In this document: positions 1-8,644 of the stretch, piece by piece
Layout: each line of letters begins with the position of its first letter
Numbering within the stretch: the stretch's first letter is position 1
Origin: Brevibacillus_H ginsengisoli
GTDB lineage: Bacteria > Bacillota > Bacilli > Brevibacillales > Brevibacillaceae
Reading direction: 5' to 3'
Assembly: GCF_050113715.1 (NCBI RefSeq)
Contig: NZ_JBNJQR010000002.1
Span: 372,001 to 436,000 of the forward strand
DNA length: 64,000 bases
Made by a program: the position numbers and the translations under genes
Notes under the pieces: generated by a model
Databases searched by the model: none
What the model was told of the DNA's origin: nothing
The model's input: the letters and a program-made list of their open reading frames with translations, nothing else

Positions 1-153
1 GGTTGTTTAGATCCCATAGTTCCTTTATTGGGATAGTTTTCTTTGAGCAGTTTCCAATCCCTAATTGAGCCTCTTTTGAAAAAAGAGGTGGATATCTTGA
101 TATTCCTTGATTTCCATTACCATTCCAAACAATCCGGGGAAAAGTAATTATTA

Positions 154-864
154 TCATTTAACGTATATATGTTTTTTCAGCCATTGTCTGAAATACTGCA
201 ACTGTTCCTCAGTATGGAAATAGTGTTCTCCATTCTCCATTACTTGCAAATTACAGTTAAAACGTTTATTAAATTCAGATACAACGTCAAACTCACATAA
301 GTTATCTTCTGAACCATAGAGAATTGAAGTTGGATTATTCCAAGCAACAATAGGATTTTCTTTCACATAACAGTAGTAATCCCAATAGAGAGTTTGTCCA
401 ATAGGTGTAGAAATTTCTTTCTCTATTTTTAGTCTACTCTCACTTACGTTAAACCATGTCATCATATTATTTATGATACGTTCCATATTTACCACAGGAG
501 AGAGAAACAAGCACTGCTTCAACGGCTCATGGCTAAATTCTAATAGACTAAAATACGCTCCCATGCTACAAGCAAAAATGCTTATATTATTTGATAACGA
601 TTTTGCATAGGTCATAATTGTATGAAGGTCTTGGACACAGTTTTGAACTTTGCAAAGATAAGTATCATCCTTACGATCACCATGTTGAGGTAAATCAAAA
701 CTAAGCACCTGATAACCTACTGCTGTTGCTTCTTCTGCAAATACAATAATTGATTCATCTGCCTTGTTTGACATGTTACCATGCACCACCACAAATAACT
801 TATCTGATTTGTCACCCCACAAAATCGCTGGAATATTTTCTATTTTAAAATTAATTTTCATCAT
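154..864 (-). CDS. alpha/beta hydrolase family protein
   Basis: A 236-aa soluble protein with the layout of a small alpha/beta hydrolase. An oxyanion-side VVHGN motif lies near residue 28 and the nucleophile elbow is ACSMGAY, with Ser in a C-S-M-G context instead of a full GxSxG. A likely acid is the Asp of GSEDN and a likely base is the His of GEHYFH near the C-terminus. The gene opens with two ATG codons behind a GGAGGAT ribosome site. No signal peptide or membrane segment is visible. It stands alone, followed on the same strand by open window edge (bases 1-153 hold no gene I can support). The substrate cannot be read from the sequence; esterase, thioesterase or dienelactone-hydrolase-like roles are all possible. 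Confidence 0.75.
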   Translation of the reverse strand: MMKINFKIENIPAILWGDKSDKLFVVVHGNMSNKADESIIVFAEEATAVGYQVLSFDLPQHGDRKDDTYLCKVQNCVQDLHTIMTYAKSLSNNISIFACSMGAYFSLLEFSHEPLKQCLFLSPVVNMERIINNMMTWFNVSESRLKIEKEISTPIGQTLYWDYYCYVKENPIVAWNNPTSILYGSEDNLCEFDVVSEFNKRFNCNLQVMENGEHYFHTEEQLQYFRQWLKKHIYVK

Positions 865-929
865 TACAATTTATCCTCCATGAAATACAAATAATTCGTC
901 ATCCCTAATTATACTGTTCATCTCCTACG

Positions 930-1083
930 TCATCCTGCCTTCGTCATGTTGATCAAACCAAATACATCCACTTCAAATTGTCTTCTAATCTGCTCATCAG
1001 TAGCTGCTTCAAGAATTCCCATTGATCCATATCCTGCATTATGGATATAAATTCCTCTTAGGTTGATAGTAATGTATGGTGAC
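930..1083 (-). pseudogene. short-chain dehydrogenase remnant
   Basis: This intergenic stretch of about 325 bp has no intact gene. Its minus strand translates for about 50 codons into a clear SDR middle segment: an NAGYG motif (normally NNAGxG at strand beta-4) followed by residues like GILEAATDEQIRRQFEVDV and GLINMTKA. That order is typical of classical SDRs. The start, the Rossmann glycine motif and the YxxxK catalytic part are missing, and a stop follows directly after the TKA segment. It is a decayed fragment, not a functional gene. Nothing else recognisable was seen between 865 and 1190. Confidence 0.6.
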
Positions 1084-1190
1084 CCCTATAGTCTATATTC
1101 CATTTGTTATAGTGTTCAAGCATTCTTGGTCAACAACCTGAAAACCAAATAAATGAGCTCTATTTTCAAGTTCACAAGACTTATTCCTTC

Positions 1191-2096
1191 TTAATTAGCT
1201 CTTTTTAGAAGGATTTTCGCATTTTGCTTCCGAGTTCCAAACCCTAATGCGATGGCTGCGCCAATACAGCTAGAAAAGCAACCAGCAAACAAATACCATG
1301 ATGGATCTGACTCACCGATTAAAACTGAGGCTATTCCTCCAATTACCGGGAAAAGTGCAACCATATAGCCACTTTGAGCTCCTCCAATTTTTTCTACAAG
1401 CTTCAAATAGAATAACCATGCTGCAAATGAAGCAACCAGAGTTAAATATAGTAACCCAGATAAGTATGAAAACGATGTTGGAAATATAAATTCTTGTCCT
1501 TGAAATAATACAAGTACTCCCATCAATAGACTGCCCACCGTAAATCCAATGGCATTCGCGTAGATAGGATTCACCTTGCGACTTGCATTTCGTGCTGAGC
1601 TGGCATCACCTACTGCTGTAAGAATCGTACCTAAGATCGCAACCATAATTCCTTTGATGTCATTGGACCCTTGAAAGTTGTTCAAATTCGGATAGATGAG
1701 AATACATACGCCTAATACACCCAAAATCCCCCCAAACAAAACGCGTGAATGTAATTTTTCTTTTAAAAAAATCCGGAGAGTAATCGGGGTCAAAATCACC
1801 TTTAATGAAAAAACCAATGTTACGATTGCTGCAGAACTCAAAATTGTGGCGTAATAAAGGCATAAGTAGCTTAATGCAAAGTTACATACACCAAAAACTA
1901 TTACAAATGGGATATCTTTTCTTGTTGGCTTCCCTCTTGGTTGAAGGAACCAAACAAGAATCAAAAATAAAAAGGCTGTCATAACTAAACGATACGTTAA
2001 GGATAATTCCAAGCTGACAGGAGTTCCTTGAATTTTTACTGCTATAAAGTTGAGTCCCCATACTATCAAACAAAATATGTACATAAATATTGTCAT
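1191..2096 (-). CDS. EamA/DMT-family transporter
   Basis: A 301-aa very hydrophobic protein with about ten predicted membrane helices in two homologous halves, the pattern of the EamA (drug/metabolite transporter) superfamily. The N-terminus carries the usual VWGLNF-type motif in helix 1 and a RLVMTAFLF segment in helix 2, and the second half has the FAAWLFY and GEDPSW-like loops. A GGGAGAT ribosome site precedes the ATG. It is divergent from a MocR-type regulator and shares its promoter region, which contains a perfect 11-bp inverted repeat, so the regulator probably controls it. Family members export amino acids or other small metabolites; the substrate is not readable here. Confidence 0.85.
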   Translation of the reverse strand: MTIFMYIFCLIVWGLNFIAVKIQGTPVSLELSLTYRLVMTAFLFLILVWFLQPRGKPTRKDIPFVIVFGVCNFALSYLCLYYATILSSAAIVTLVFSLKVILTPITLRIFLKEKLHSRVLFGGILGVLGVCILIYPNLNNFQGSNDIKGIMVAILGTILTAVGDASSARNASRKVNPIYANAIGFTVGSLLMGVLVLFQGQEFIFPTSFSYLSGLLYLTLVASFAAWLFYLKLVEKIGGAQSGYMVALFPVIGGIASVLIGESDPSWYLFAGCFSSCIGAAIALGFGTRKQNAKILLKRAN

Positions 2097-2143
2097 AAGG
2101 TATCTCCCAGATCAAAATTTTTTCTGTATTCATTATTCATTTA

Positions 2144-2192
2144 TTCTGTCATTTCTAAAAGGTACAGTTTACAATAAACACAAATGACAGAA
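2144..2192. promoter_or_regulatory. inverted repeat between EamA exporter and MocR genes (candidate operator)
   Basis: The 107-bp divergent region contains TTCTGTCATTT and its perfect reverse complement AAATGACAGAA, separated by 27 bp. A smaller palindrome, GTTTA-CAA-TAAAC, sits inside the spacer at about 2167-2179. The outer right arm ends about 11 bp before the MocR start codon. This is a plausible autoregulatory operator for the MocR protein; binding is inferred, not shown. Confidence 0.5.
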
Positions 2193-2203
2193 GAGGTATT
2201 TCG

Positions 2204-3598
2204 ATGATGAATGAACTAATATTTAATATCAATCGAAAAAGTAATGCTCCAATGTATCAACAAGTTTATCAATACATACGTACTCAGATTCTATCTGGTA
2301 AATTAGAAAAGAATACAAAATTGCCATCAATTAGACAACTTGCACTTCAATTAGAGGTCAGCAGAAACACAACTCAGGTAGCCTATGAACAATTGCAATC
2401 GGAAGGATATATTCGAAGTGAGAACAAAAAGGGATTTTTTGTAGAAGCAACTACATTGGATGAGACGCTTAATTATGAACCCATTAGAGAACAGCATCAT
2501 GAAAAAAATCAAACTGATATAAAAACTATTGACTTTAAGATTGGGACAGTGGATCAAGAGAACTTCCCTTTGAAAAAATGGAGAATGCTTACAAACAAAA
2601 TCGTTAAAGACTCTAGCATGTTTTCATACGGAGAAAAACAAGGCGATATTCAATTAAGAAAGGTACTAGCAGATTACTTGTTTCAATCGAGAGGGGTTAA
2701 TACTTCTGCTGAACAGATTATTATTGGCAGTAGCACACAACACTTGTTATTACTTTTGTCGCTGTTGCTAAAGCAAGACTATCATTATCTGGCAGTAGAA
2801 GACCCTGGATATAATGTGGCAAGGGAACTATTTGCTCTTCAGTCATTTATCATTGATCCGATCCCGGTAAAAGAACATGGCATCCTAGTCGATCGCCTTT
2901 TAAAGTCTCCTTCTAGACTTTTATATGTCACTCCTACTCACCACTTTCCATATGGAGTAACTATCCCCGTCAATGAAAGATTAAAGTTAATCCAATGGGC
3001 AAAAAGGGTGGAAGGATATATTATCGAGGATGATTACGATAGTGAATTTCGATACATCCATCAACCTGTACCGTCTCTTCAAAGTTTAGATTCTAATGAT
3101 CGGGTGGTTTATTTGGGAACCTTTTCAAAAGCACTGCTACCTTCTATCCGTGTCAGTTATATGGTTTTACCCAGGAGGCTAGTAAGTGAATATAAAAAGA
3201 TTCTCCCTTTGCTTGAGCAAACATCCTCATCTATTCATCAGAGAACACTGGCGACCTTTATGAATGAAGGATATTGGTACTCGCACTTAAGGAAGATGAA
3301 AGCTTTGTATAAACGTAAAATGAATCTATTGAATAGGGAATTACTAAAACACTTTAAGAATTATGTTGAAATAAAAGGTGGTAGCTCCGGAATTTTCGTT
3401 ATTATTGAAGTTAAAACCAAAATGAGTGAAAAAAAGCTAATTGAAAGGGCATATGAACACGGAATTGTAGTTTATCCTTGCTCAAAATATTTCTCAAAAT
3501 ATATACCACAATATCCACATATTCAACTTGGATTGGGTAATTTATGTGAAGAAAAGATAATAAAAGGAGTTTCTCAACTAGCAAAAATTTGGTTGTAA
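2204..3598 (+). CDS. MocR/GntR-family transcriptional regulator with PLP aminotransferase domain
   Basis: A 464-aa regulator with two parts. Residues about 1-75 form a GntR-type winged helix (SIRQLALQLEVSRNTTQVAY region). Residues about 100-460 form a fold-type I aminotransferase domain that binds pyridoxal phosphate. The PLP lysine lies in TFSKALLPS, and the upstream EDDYDSEFR motif is typical of MocR/PdxR proteins. It starts with ATGATG behind AGAGG. Family members sense PLP, often with an amino-acid ligand, and usually control a neighbouring gene. Here that is most likely the divergent EamA transporter. Length is normal for the family and no domain is broken. Confidence 0.9.
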   Translation: MMNELIFNINRKSNAPMYQQVYQYIRTQILSGKLEKNTKLPSIRQLALQLEVSRNTTQVAYEQLQSEGYIRSENKKGFFVEATTLDETLNYEPIREQHHEKNQTDIKTIDFKIGTVDQENFPLKKWRMLTNKIVKDSSMFSYGEKQGDIQLRKVLADYLFQSRGVNTSAEQIIIGSSTQHLLLLLSLLLKQDYHYLAVEDPGYNVARELFALQSFIIDPIPVKEHGILVDRLLKSPSRLLYVTPTHHFPYGVTIPVNERLKLIQWAKRVEGYIIEDDYDSEFRYIHQPVPSLQSLDSNDRVVYLGTFSKALLPSIRVSYMVLPRRLVSEYKKILPLLEQTSSSIHQRTLATFMNEGYWYSHLRKMKALYKRKMNLLNRELLKHFKNYVEIKGGSSGIFVIIEVKTKMSEKKLIERAYEHGIVVYPCSKYFSKYIPQYPHIQLGLGNLCEEKIIKGVSQLAKIWL

Positions 3599-3708
3599 TA
3601 CAATTGGAAACCAAAAAAGTTGCGTTCAATAATGGGAAATCTTTTCAACAGATCCTTCACGGACCCCAATATGCGATAACGTAAAAAATTTATCAATCGG
3701 ATAAACAT

Positions 3709-3734
3709 AAAAAAAGGGACGATTTACGCCCCTT
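3709..3734 (-). terminator. rho-independent terminator of the alicyclic-acid operon
   Basis: Read on the minus strand, AAGGGGCG and CGTCCCTT pair around a short TAAAT loop with one G-U wobble, followed directly by a run of seven T. It lies about 36 bp after the stop of the last gene (3770) of the nine-gene operon. Confidence 0.7.
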
Positions 3735-3769
3735 ATAAAAGATGCCGTCCTGATCTGCTTGAATTTCTG

Positions 3770-4519
3770 TCACCCAAGCATGCTGTGCCCACCATTGACG
3801 GAAATGACTTGTCCTGTCATCCAATCTGACCACGATGATAACAAAAAGAGAATGATCCCAACCACATCGTCCACTTTCCCCAGCCGTTTAAGCGGGTATT
3901 GCTGAATGATCTTTTCGATTGTTGCTGTATCATAGTTTAGTCCCTTGTCGATGAGCCCCAAAGAAACGGTGTTGCATTGAATGTTTTTCCTGCCAACTTC
4001 CTTCGCCAACGATTTGAGAAAGCTGATGGCACCGTTTCTGGCGGCACCCGAAATAATTAAATTTCGATCCCCCGTTCGCGCTGAGTCACCGACAATGTTG
4101 ATAAACTTCCCTTGCGTTTTCTCCATCATTTCCGGTAAAAAAGTATAGGCTAGATGAAGGACACCATAAAAACAAACGTCAACCTCCCGTTTCCACTCCT
4201 CCGGTTTATAGTCAAAAAACGATTTATTTTGTACCCAGCCTGCATTATTGACAATACCATTAACGCTTCCTAGTTTTTGCTTAATATCGATTTTCATGTT
4301 TTCAACATCTTCTATAGAAGTGAGATCACCTTTTATCAATACTGCTGTTCCGCCAGATTTTTCAATTAACTTGGCCGTTTCACGTGCTTCTAACTCAGAG
4401 TTTTGATAATGAAGAGCAATATGCGCACCTTGGCTGGCTGCCGCAAGCGCGATTCCCCTGCCGATTCCTTTAGCCGCTCCTGTAATAAGGACGGTTTTTC
4501 CTTCTATGTTCAGATCCAT
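3770..4519 (-). CDS. SDR-family protein with altered catalytic residues
   Basis: A 249-aa short-chain dehydrogenase/reductase-like protein, last gene of the alicyclic-acid operon. The Rossmann motif TGAAKGIGRG (residues 13-22) and NNAG (91-94) are intact, so NAD(P) binding is likely. The catalytic part is not: where the classical YxxxK motif is expected, the sequence reads S157-G-A-A-R161, so Tyr is Ser and Lys is Arg. Ser146 in GDSAR is kept. The C-terminus (MTGQVISVNGGHSM) matches classical SDRs and resembles BadH (8645). It may be a BadH-like paralogue with a changed or lost redox role. GAGAGGG ribosome site; 20 bp after the hydratase gene. Confidence 0.8.
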   Translation of the reverse strand: MDLNIEGKTVLITGAAKGIGRGIALAAASQGAHIALHYQNSELEARETAKLIEKSGGTAVLIKGDLTSIEDVENMKIDIKQKLGSVNGIVNNAGWVQNKSFFDYKPEEWKREVDVCFYGVLHLAYTFLPEMMEKTQGKFINIVGDSARTGDRNLIISGAARNGAISFLKSLAKEVGRKNIQCNTVSLGLIDKGLNYDTATIEKIIQQYPLKRLGKVDDVVGIILFLLSSWSDWMTGQVISVNGGHSMLG

Positions 4520-4539
4520 TCCGTTTCCCTCTCATTTTC

Positions 4540-5316
4540 CTATTTTCCGATAAAAGAAGCAGGACGTTTTTCGAGAAATGCTGACGTTCCTTCCTGTTTA
4601 TCAGATGAGCAATAAAGGACCGCCTGTGCCAATCTTTCTATCATTAACCCTGTATTTATATCAGTTTCCCCGCCGCAACTTATTGCAAGCTTGGCTAACC
4701 GAACCGCCAGCGGTCCTTTGGATAAGATTTTGTTTACTTTTTCTTTAACCGCGCTCCACAATTCCTCAAGAGGGACAACGGAGGAAACGAGACCAATTTC
4801 TTTCGCTTCGTTGGCAGATAAAAAATCGCCTGTTAATATCAAATTTAACGCTCGGCTTTTGCCAATCAATCTCGTGAGTCGTTGGGTTCCGCCTGCACCC
4901 GGAATAACCGCCAGATTCAGTTCAGGTAGTCCAAATTTGGCATTCTCTGACGCGATTCGAATATCACACGCCATGGCGAGTTCACAGCCCCCGCCAAGAG
5001 CATATCCGTTTACAGCGGCAATGGTTACCTTGTGGCAATTTTCGATTTCCTGGTAAAAGCTTGCCATAACGGAAGACAGAGCATCAAACGGTTGGTAATT
5101 TGCTACCTGATTAATATCTGCACCCGCTGCAAACGACTTATTCCCTGCTCCTGTAAAGACAATTACTCGTACGGTTTCATCATTTTCCAGTTCATGAAAA
5201 CGTTGTCTCATTTCTGCGACTGTGTCTCTATCCAGCGCATTTCTAACATTGGGACGATTGATTTTAATAATCCCCATGGCACCTTCTTTTTCAACCAATA
5301 TATTGTTGTGTATCAT
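4540..5316 (-). CDS. enoyl-CoA hydratase/crotonase, BadK-like
   Basis: A 258-aa crotonase-fold protein. The oxyanion-hole segments FAAGADI and GYALGGGCELAMACD are present, and both catalytic glutamates typical of hydratases are there: Glu in GGGCELA and Glu in LPELNLAVIPGAGGTQ. This separates it from hydrolase-type crotonases such as BadI, also in the operon. In context it probably hydrates cyclohex-1-ene-1-carboxyl-CoA to 2-hydroxycyclohexanecarboxyl-CoA (the BadK step), or serves the later beta-oxidation of pimeloyl-CoA; it may do both, since it is the only hydratase-type crotonase in the operon. AAAGGAG ribosome site. Assignment to BadK rather than a general hydratase is by context. Confidence 0.85.
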   Translation of the reverse strand: MIHNNILVEKEGAMGIIKINRPNVRNALDRDTVAEMRQRFHELENDETVRVIVFTGAGNKSFAAGADINQVANYQPFDALSSVMASFYQEIENCHKVTIAAVNGYALGGGCELAMACDIRIASENAKFGLPELNLAVIPGAGGTQRLTRLIGKSRALNLILTGDFLSANEAKEIGLVSSVVPLEELWSAVKEKVNKILSKGPLAVRLAKLAISCGGETDINTGLMIERLAQAVLYCSSDKQEGTSAFLEKRPASFIGK

Positions 5317-5358
5317 ATTCGCTCCTTTCTACTCCATACGGCTATCTAGCAAGCTTGA

Positions 5359-6513
5359 TCATGATGATTTGTATTTTTCATGAAGCTGGGAAGCAATAAT
5401 ATTTTTTTGTATTTCTGAGGTACCCTCGTAAATTCTCGTGATACGTGCATCACGGTAAAAGCGTTCGATTGGATATTCAGATATGTAGCCGAGACCTCCA
5501 TGAATCTGTACTGCTTTGTCAGCTATTCGGTTGTACGTTTCTGACCCCAGCAGCTTTACCATCGCGGCTTCTTTTATTACCTTCTTGTTTTGGTCAACCA
5601 TCCACGCCACTCGGTATACCATCGAACGAAGAGCCTCTGTTTCCATTGCCATCTCAGCCAGATAATGCTGGATAATTTGTTGTTCAAAAATGGGTTTGCC
5701 AAATTGAACACGCATATGCGCATAATCGAGCGACATTTCTAACAATTTGTCACAAGAACCTAGATTTCGCGCCGCCATTCCAGCACGTCCGTTAGCCAGA
5801 ATTTTTAAAGCGTTAACGTAGCCTTGCCCTTCTGCTCCTAATACATTTTCAACAGGAACTTCACAATCTTCAAAGAAAAGCTCCGCAGAATGTGATCCGT
5901 GAAGACCCATCTTTTTTTCCTTTTTGCCTACTTTAAAACCTGGGGAATTCTTCTCCACAATAAATGATGTGATTCCCTTAGCGCCTTTGGTTGGATCGGT
6001 TACGGCCATAACCGTAAAAACATCCGCGATAAAGGCGTTGGTAATGTAATGCTTGCTTCCGTTCAGGATATATTTATCGCCTTTCTTTACTGCAGTGGTT
6101 TTCAGATTAGACGCATTGGATCCAGCACTGGGTTCTGTTAACGCGAAAGCTCCCAATCGATTCCCCGAAGCCATATCAGGTAGATATTTGCGTTTTTGTT
6201 CTTCGTTCCCCATCTCCACAATACCGACGGAACCGATTCCGATATGACCACAAATCACGGTTGTATATCCATTATGGGTACGACCCAGTTCTTCAGAGGC
6301 TGCACACTTCCCTACCATTCCAATCCCCAAGCCGCCGTATTCTTCCGGTATGCTAAGCCCAAACAACCCCATTTCTTTGGACATTTCCATGATTTTCTTG
6401 GGAATTTCATCCTTTTCCTCAATCTCCATTGCGTACGGTTCAACTTCATGATCGATGAATTCGCGAATACCGTGTTTTAAAGACAGAATCTCATCAGACA
6501 AACCAAAATCCAT
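5359..6513 (-). CDS. acyl-CoA dehydrogenase
   Basis: A 384-aa flavoprotein of the acyl-CoA dehydrogenase family with full length and normal motifs: FALTEPSAGSNAS and the KHYITNA segment in the middle domain, QFGKPI and GGLGYISEYPIERFYRDA in the C-terminal helical domain. The catalytic base is Glu363 in YEGTSEIQ. It transfers electrons to ETF. Two such dehydrogenases are in this operon. This one has the standard Glu and could act on pimeloyl-CoA-type linear substrates or on cyclohexanecarboxyl-CoA; the sequence alone does not decide. AGAGGAGAGG ribosome site, 18 bp after the 3-hydroxyacyl-CoA dehydrogenase gene. Confidence 0.9.
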   Translation of the reverse strand: MDFGLSDEILSLKHGIREFIDHEVEPYAMEIEEKDEIPKKIMEMSKEMGLFGLSIPEEYGGLGIGMVGKCAASEELGRTHNGYTTVICGHIGIGSVGIVEMGNEEQKRKYLPDMASGNRLGAFALTEPSAGSNASNLKTTAVKKGDKYILNGSKHYITNAFIADVFTVMAVTDPTKGAKGITSFIVEKNSPGFKVGKKEKKMGLHGSHSAELFFEDCEVPVENVLGAEGQGYVNALKILANGRAGMAARNLGSCDKLLEMSLDYAHMRVQFGKPIFEQQIIQHYLAEMAMETEALRSMVYRVAWMVDQNKKVIKEAAMVKLLGSETYNRIADKAVQIHGGLGYISEYPIERFYRDARITRIYEGTSEIQKNIIASQLHEKYKSS

Positions 6514-6531
6514 ATGCTTTCCTCTCCTCTC

Positions 6532-7383
6532 TCAATCATCATAGGTGTAAATACCCCGACCCGATTTTCTGCCAAGCCGACCTGCTTTTACATATTTCAC
6601 CAAAATAGGAGAAGGACGATATTTCTCTCCTAAACTATGATATAAATACTCCATGTTACGTAAACGGGTATCTAACCCGATTAAATCAGCAAGCTCAAGA
6701 GGACCCATGGGATGATTAAGTCCGAGCTTCAACGCTTTATCAATATCTTCAGCGGAAGCGACCCCTTCCATCAGCATGTTCATCGCTTCATTTCCAATCA
6801 AGCAATTCATGCGACTTGTAACAAAGCCAGGAAACTCATTCACTTCAACGGTTTCTTTCCCCATTTTTTCTGATACTTTCTTAACCACTTCAACCGTCTC
6901 ATTGGATGTATCCAGCCCACGAATGATCTCAACCAACTTCATCCGATGCACTGGATTAAAGAAATGCATGGCAAGTACTTGACCAGGTCTCTTGGTTGAA
7001 GCTCCTATTTCAGTAGGGCTCATCGTCGAGGTATTCGTTGCCAAAATAGCATGAGAGGGAGCATACATATCCAGTTGTTTAAATATTTCGACTTTTAGTT
7101 CGATGATTTCCAACACCGCTTCGATGACCAAGTCGGCATGCGTAACCGCTTCCTGAAGAGTATCCGTATATGAAAGGTTATTTCTCACCAAATCCCGTTG
7201 TATTTCATTAATATAGTGGTTCTGAAGCTGTTTATCCGCTAGCGTTTCGATGGATTGACTAGCCTTCGCTAGGGCTACATCAGAAATATCTTGGAGTGTC
7301 ACCTGAAAACCGGACAACGCCGCGGTATAAGCGATTTCTCTGCCCATGATGCCGCCGCCTATGACAGCAATGTGGTTGACCAT
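6532..7383 (-). CDS. 3-hydroxyacyl-CoA dehydrogenase
   Basis: A 283-aa NAD-dependent 3-hydroxyacyl-CoA (3-hydroxybutyryl-CoA type) dehydrogenase. The N-terminal Rossmann motif GGGIMGREIA, the NTSTMSPTEI segment with its catalytic Ser, the MHFFNPVHRMKLVEII motif with the catalytic His, and NHPMGPLELADLIGLD in the C-terminal dimer domain are all present. In this operon it would oxidise the 3-hydroxy intermediates made after ring opening, that is 3-hydroxypimeloyl-CoA and shorter chains. GGGAGAG ribosome site; 19 bp after the thiolase gene, clearly co-transcribed. Confidence 0.93.
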   Translation of the reverse strand: MVNHIAVIGGGIMGREIAYTAALSGFQVTLQDISDVALAKASQSIETLADKQLQNHYINEIQRDLVRNNLSYTDTLQEAVTHADLVIEAVLEIIELKVEIFKQLDMYAPSHAILATNTSTMSPTEIGASTKRPGQVLAMHFFNPVHRMKLVEIIRGLDTSNETVEVVKKVSEKMGKETVEVNEFPGFVTSRMNCLIGNEAMNMLMEGVASAEDIDKALKLGLNHPMGPLELADLIGLDTRLRNMEYLYHSLGEKYRPSPILVKYVKAGRLGRKSGRGIYTYDD

Positions 7384-7402
7384 GTCATGTTCTCTCCCTT
7401 TC

Positions 7403-8596
7403 TTATGCGTTGCAATTTTCGTAGACTGTTGTGATTCCTTGCCCTCCTCCGATACAAAGCGTTACCAATCCGTAGCGTTCGCCACTTCGCTCCATTTCGT
7501 GGATCAGTTTGGTTGTGAGAATCGTCCCAGTTGCTCCAAGCGGATGTCCAAGTGCAATAGCCCCTCCATTGACATTGACTTTTGCCAAATCAACATCTAG
7601 CCTTTTAAGAACAGACAGGGCCTGTGCTGCGAATGCTTCATTTAATTCAATTAAGCCAATTTGACCAAGCGTTAAGTCAGCTCTTGCTAATGCTTTTTGG
7701 GTTGATGATACAGGCCCAATCCCCATAATTTCCGGTGAAACGCCCGAAACGGCTTGAGAGATTATTTTGGCTTTGGGCTCTAATCCGTATTTGTGTAAAG
7801 CATCCTCAGACATCAATAAGACAACAGAGGCTCCGTCATTGCGCCCACTGCTATTGCCAGCCGTGACCGTGCCCTTCTCTTTAAAAACTGGGCGAAGCGC
7901 ACCAAGCTTCTCGATCGTTGTCATTCTTGGATGTTCATCTACAGCAAATAGCCTTGTTCCTTCTCTGGTTTGTACTTCATATGGAACAATCTGGTGTTTG
8001 AAACGATCCTCTCTTATTGACTGTAGTGCCAATTCCTGACTTCGTAACGCAAATTCATCCTGTTCCTGTCGCGAAATACCATATTGTTCGGCTAATATTT
8101 CAGCCGTATAGCCCATGGTTAATGTACCGTATTCTTCAATAGGTTGGGATCTAGATTGGCTTTCGGTGTTCGGGTCTAAAAGCAAGGTATTACCAGTTCC
8201 AGTTCCGTACCGAGCATCTCTCATGTAAAAAGGAGCTGTGCTCATGGACTCAGCGCCACCGGCTATCACCACGTCTGCATATCCACTCATGATTTGCTGG
8301 GTCGCATTGTTAATGGATTGTAAGCCTGAACCGCATTGCCTTTGGATCGTATATCCAGGAACTTCAACTGGCAGACCTGCCCGCAATAATGCCAACCGTG
8401 CCAAATTAGGTGCATCAGCGCTTTGTTTTGTATGACCCATTATGACTTCATCAATAGCAGTTTTGTCGATTTGCGTACGATTGACAATGTCTTCGATTAC
8501 TTTTGCCGCCAGAAAATCAACTGGAACGGTTCTCAGGCTCTCTCCCATTCTGCCAATAGCCGTACGAACAGCTTCCACGATATATACCGTTCTCAT
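7403..8596 (-). CDS. acetyl-CoA C-acyltransferase (thiolase)
   Basis: A 397-aa thiolase with both active-site cysteines and the His: RQCGSGLQ (Cys near residue 88, acyl acceptor), GGAIALGHPLGATG (His) and CIGGGQG (second Cys) close to the C-terminus. Length and order are those of biosynthetic/degradative thiolases of the PhaA/FadA type. In context it would cleave 3-oxopimeloyl-CoA to glutaryl-CoA and acetyl-CoA. AGGAGG ribosome site before ATG. It follows the BadH gene by 48 bp in the same operon. Confidence 0.93.
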   Translation of the reverse strand: MRTVYIVEAVRTAIGRMGESLRTVPVDFLAAKVIEDIVNRTQIDKTAIDEVIMGHTKQSADAPNLARLALLRAGLPVEVPGYTIQRQCGSGLQSINNATQQIMSGYADVVIAGGAESMSTAPFYMRDARYGTGTGNTLLLDPNTESQSRSQPIEEYGTLTMGYTAEILAEQYGISRQEQDEFALRSQELALQSIREDRFKHQIVPYEVQTREGTRLFAVDEHPRMTTIEKLGALRPVFKEKGTVTAGNSSGRNDGASVVLLMSEDALHKYGLEPKAKIISQAVSGVSPEIMGIGPVSSTQKALARADLTLGQIGLIELNEAFAAQALSVLKRLDVDLAKVNVNGGAIALGHPLGATGTILTTKLIHEMERSGERYGLVTLCIGGGQGITTVYENCNA

Positions 8597-8644
8597 GCTC
8601 TCCCTCCTATCCGGATCATTGGAACAGCGTGAACAAAAGTCCTC

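Noticed and set aside
70..88. CCTCTTTT/AAAGAGG hairpin near the window start
   Set aside because: A short A/T-rich symmetry with no T run on either side and no adjacent gene end visible; could be chance.
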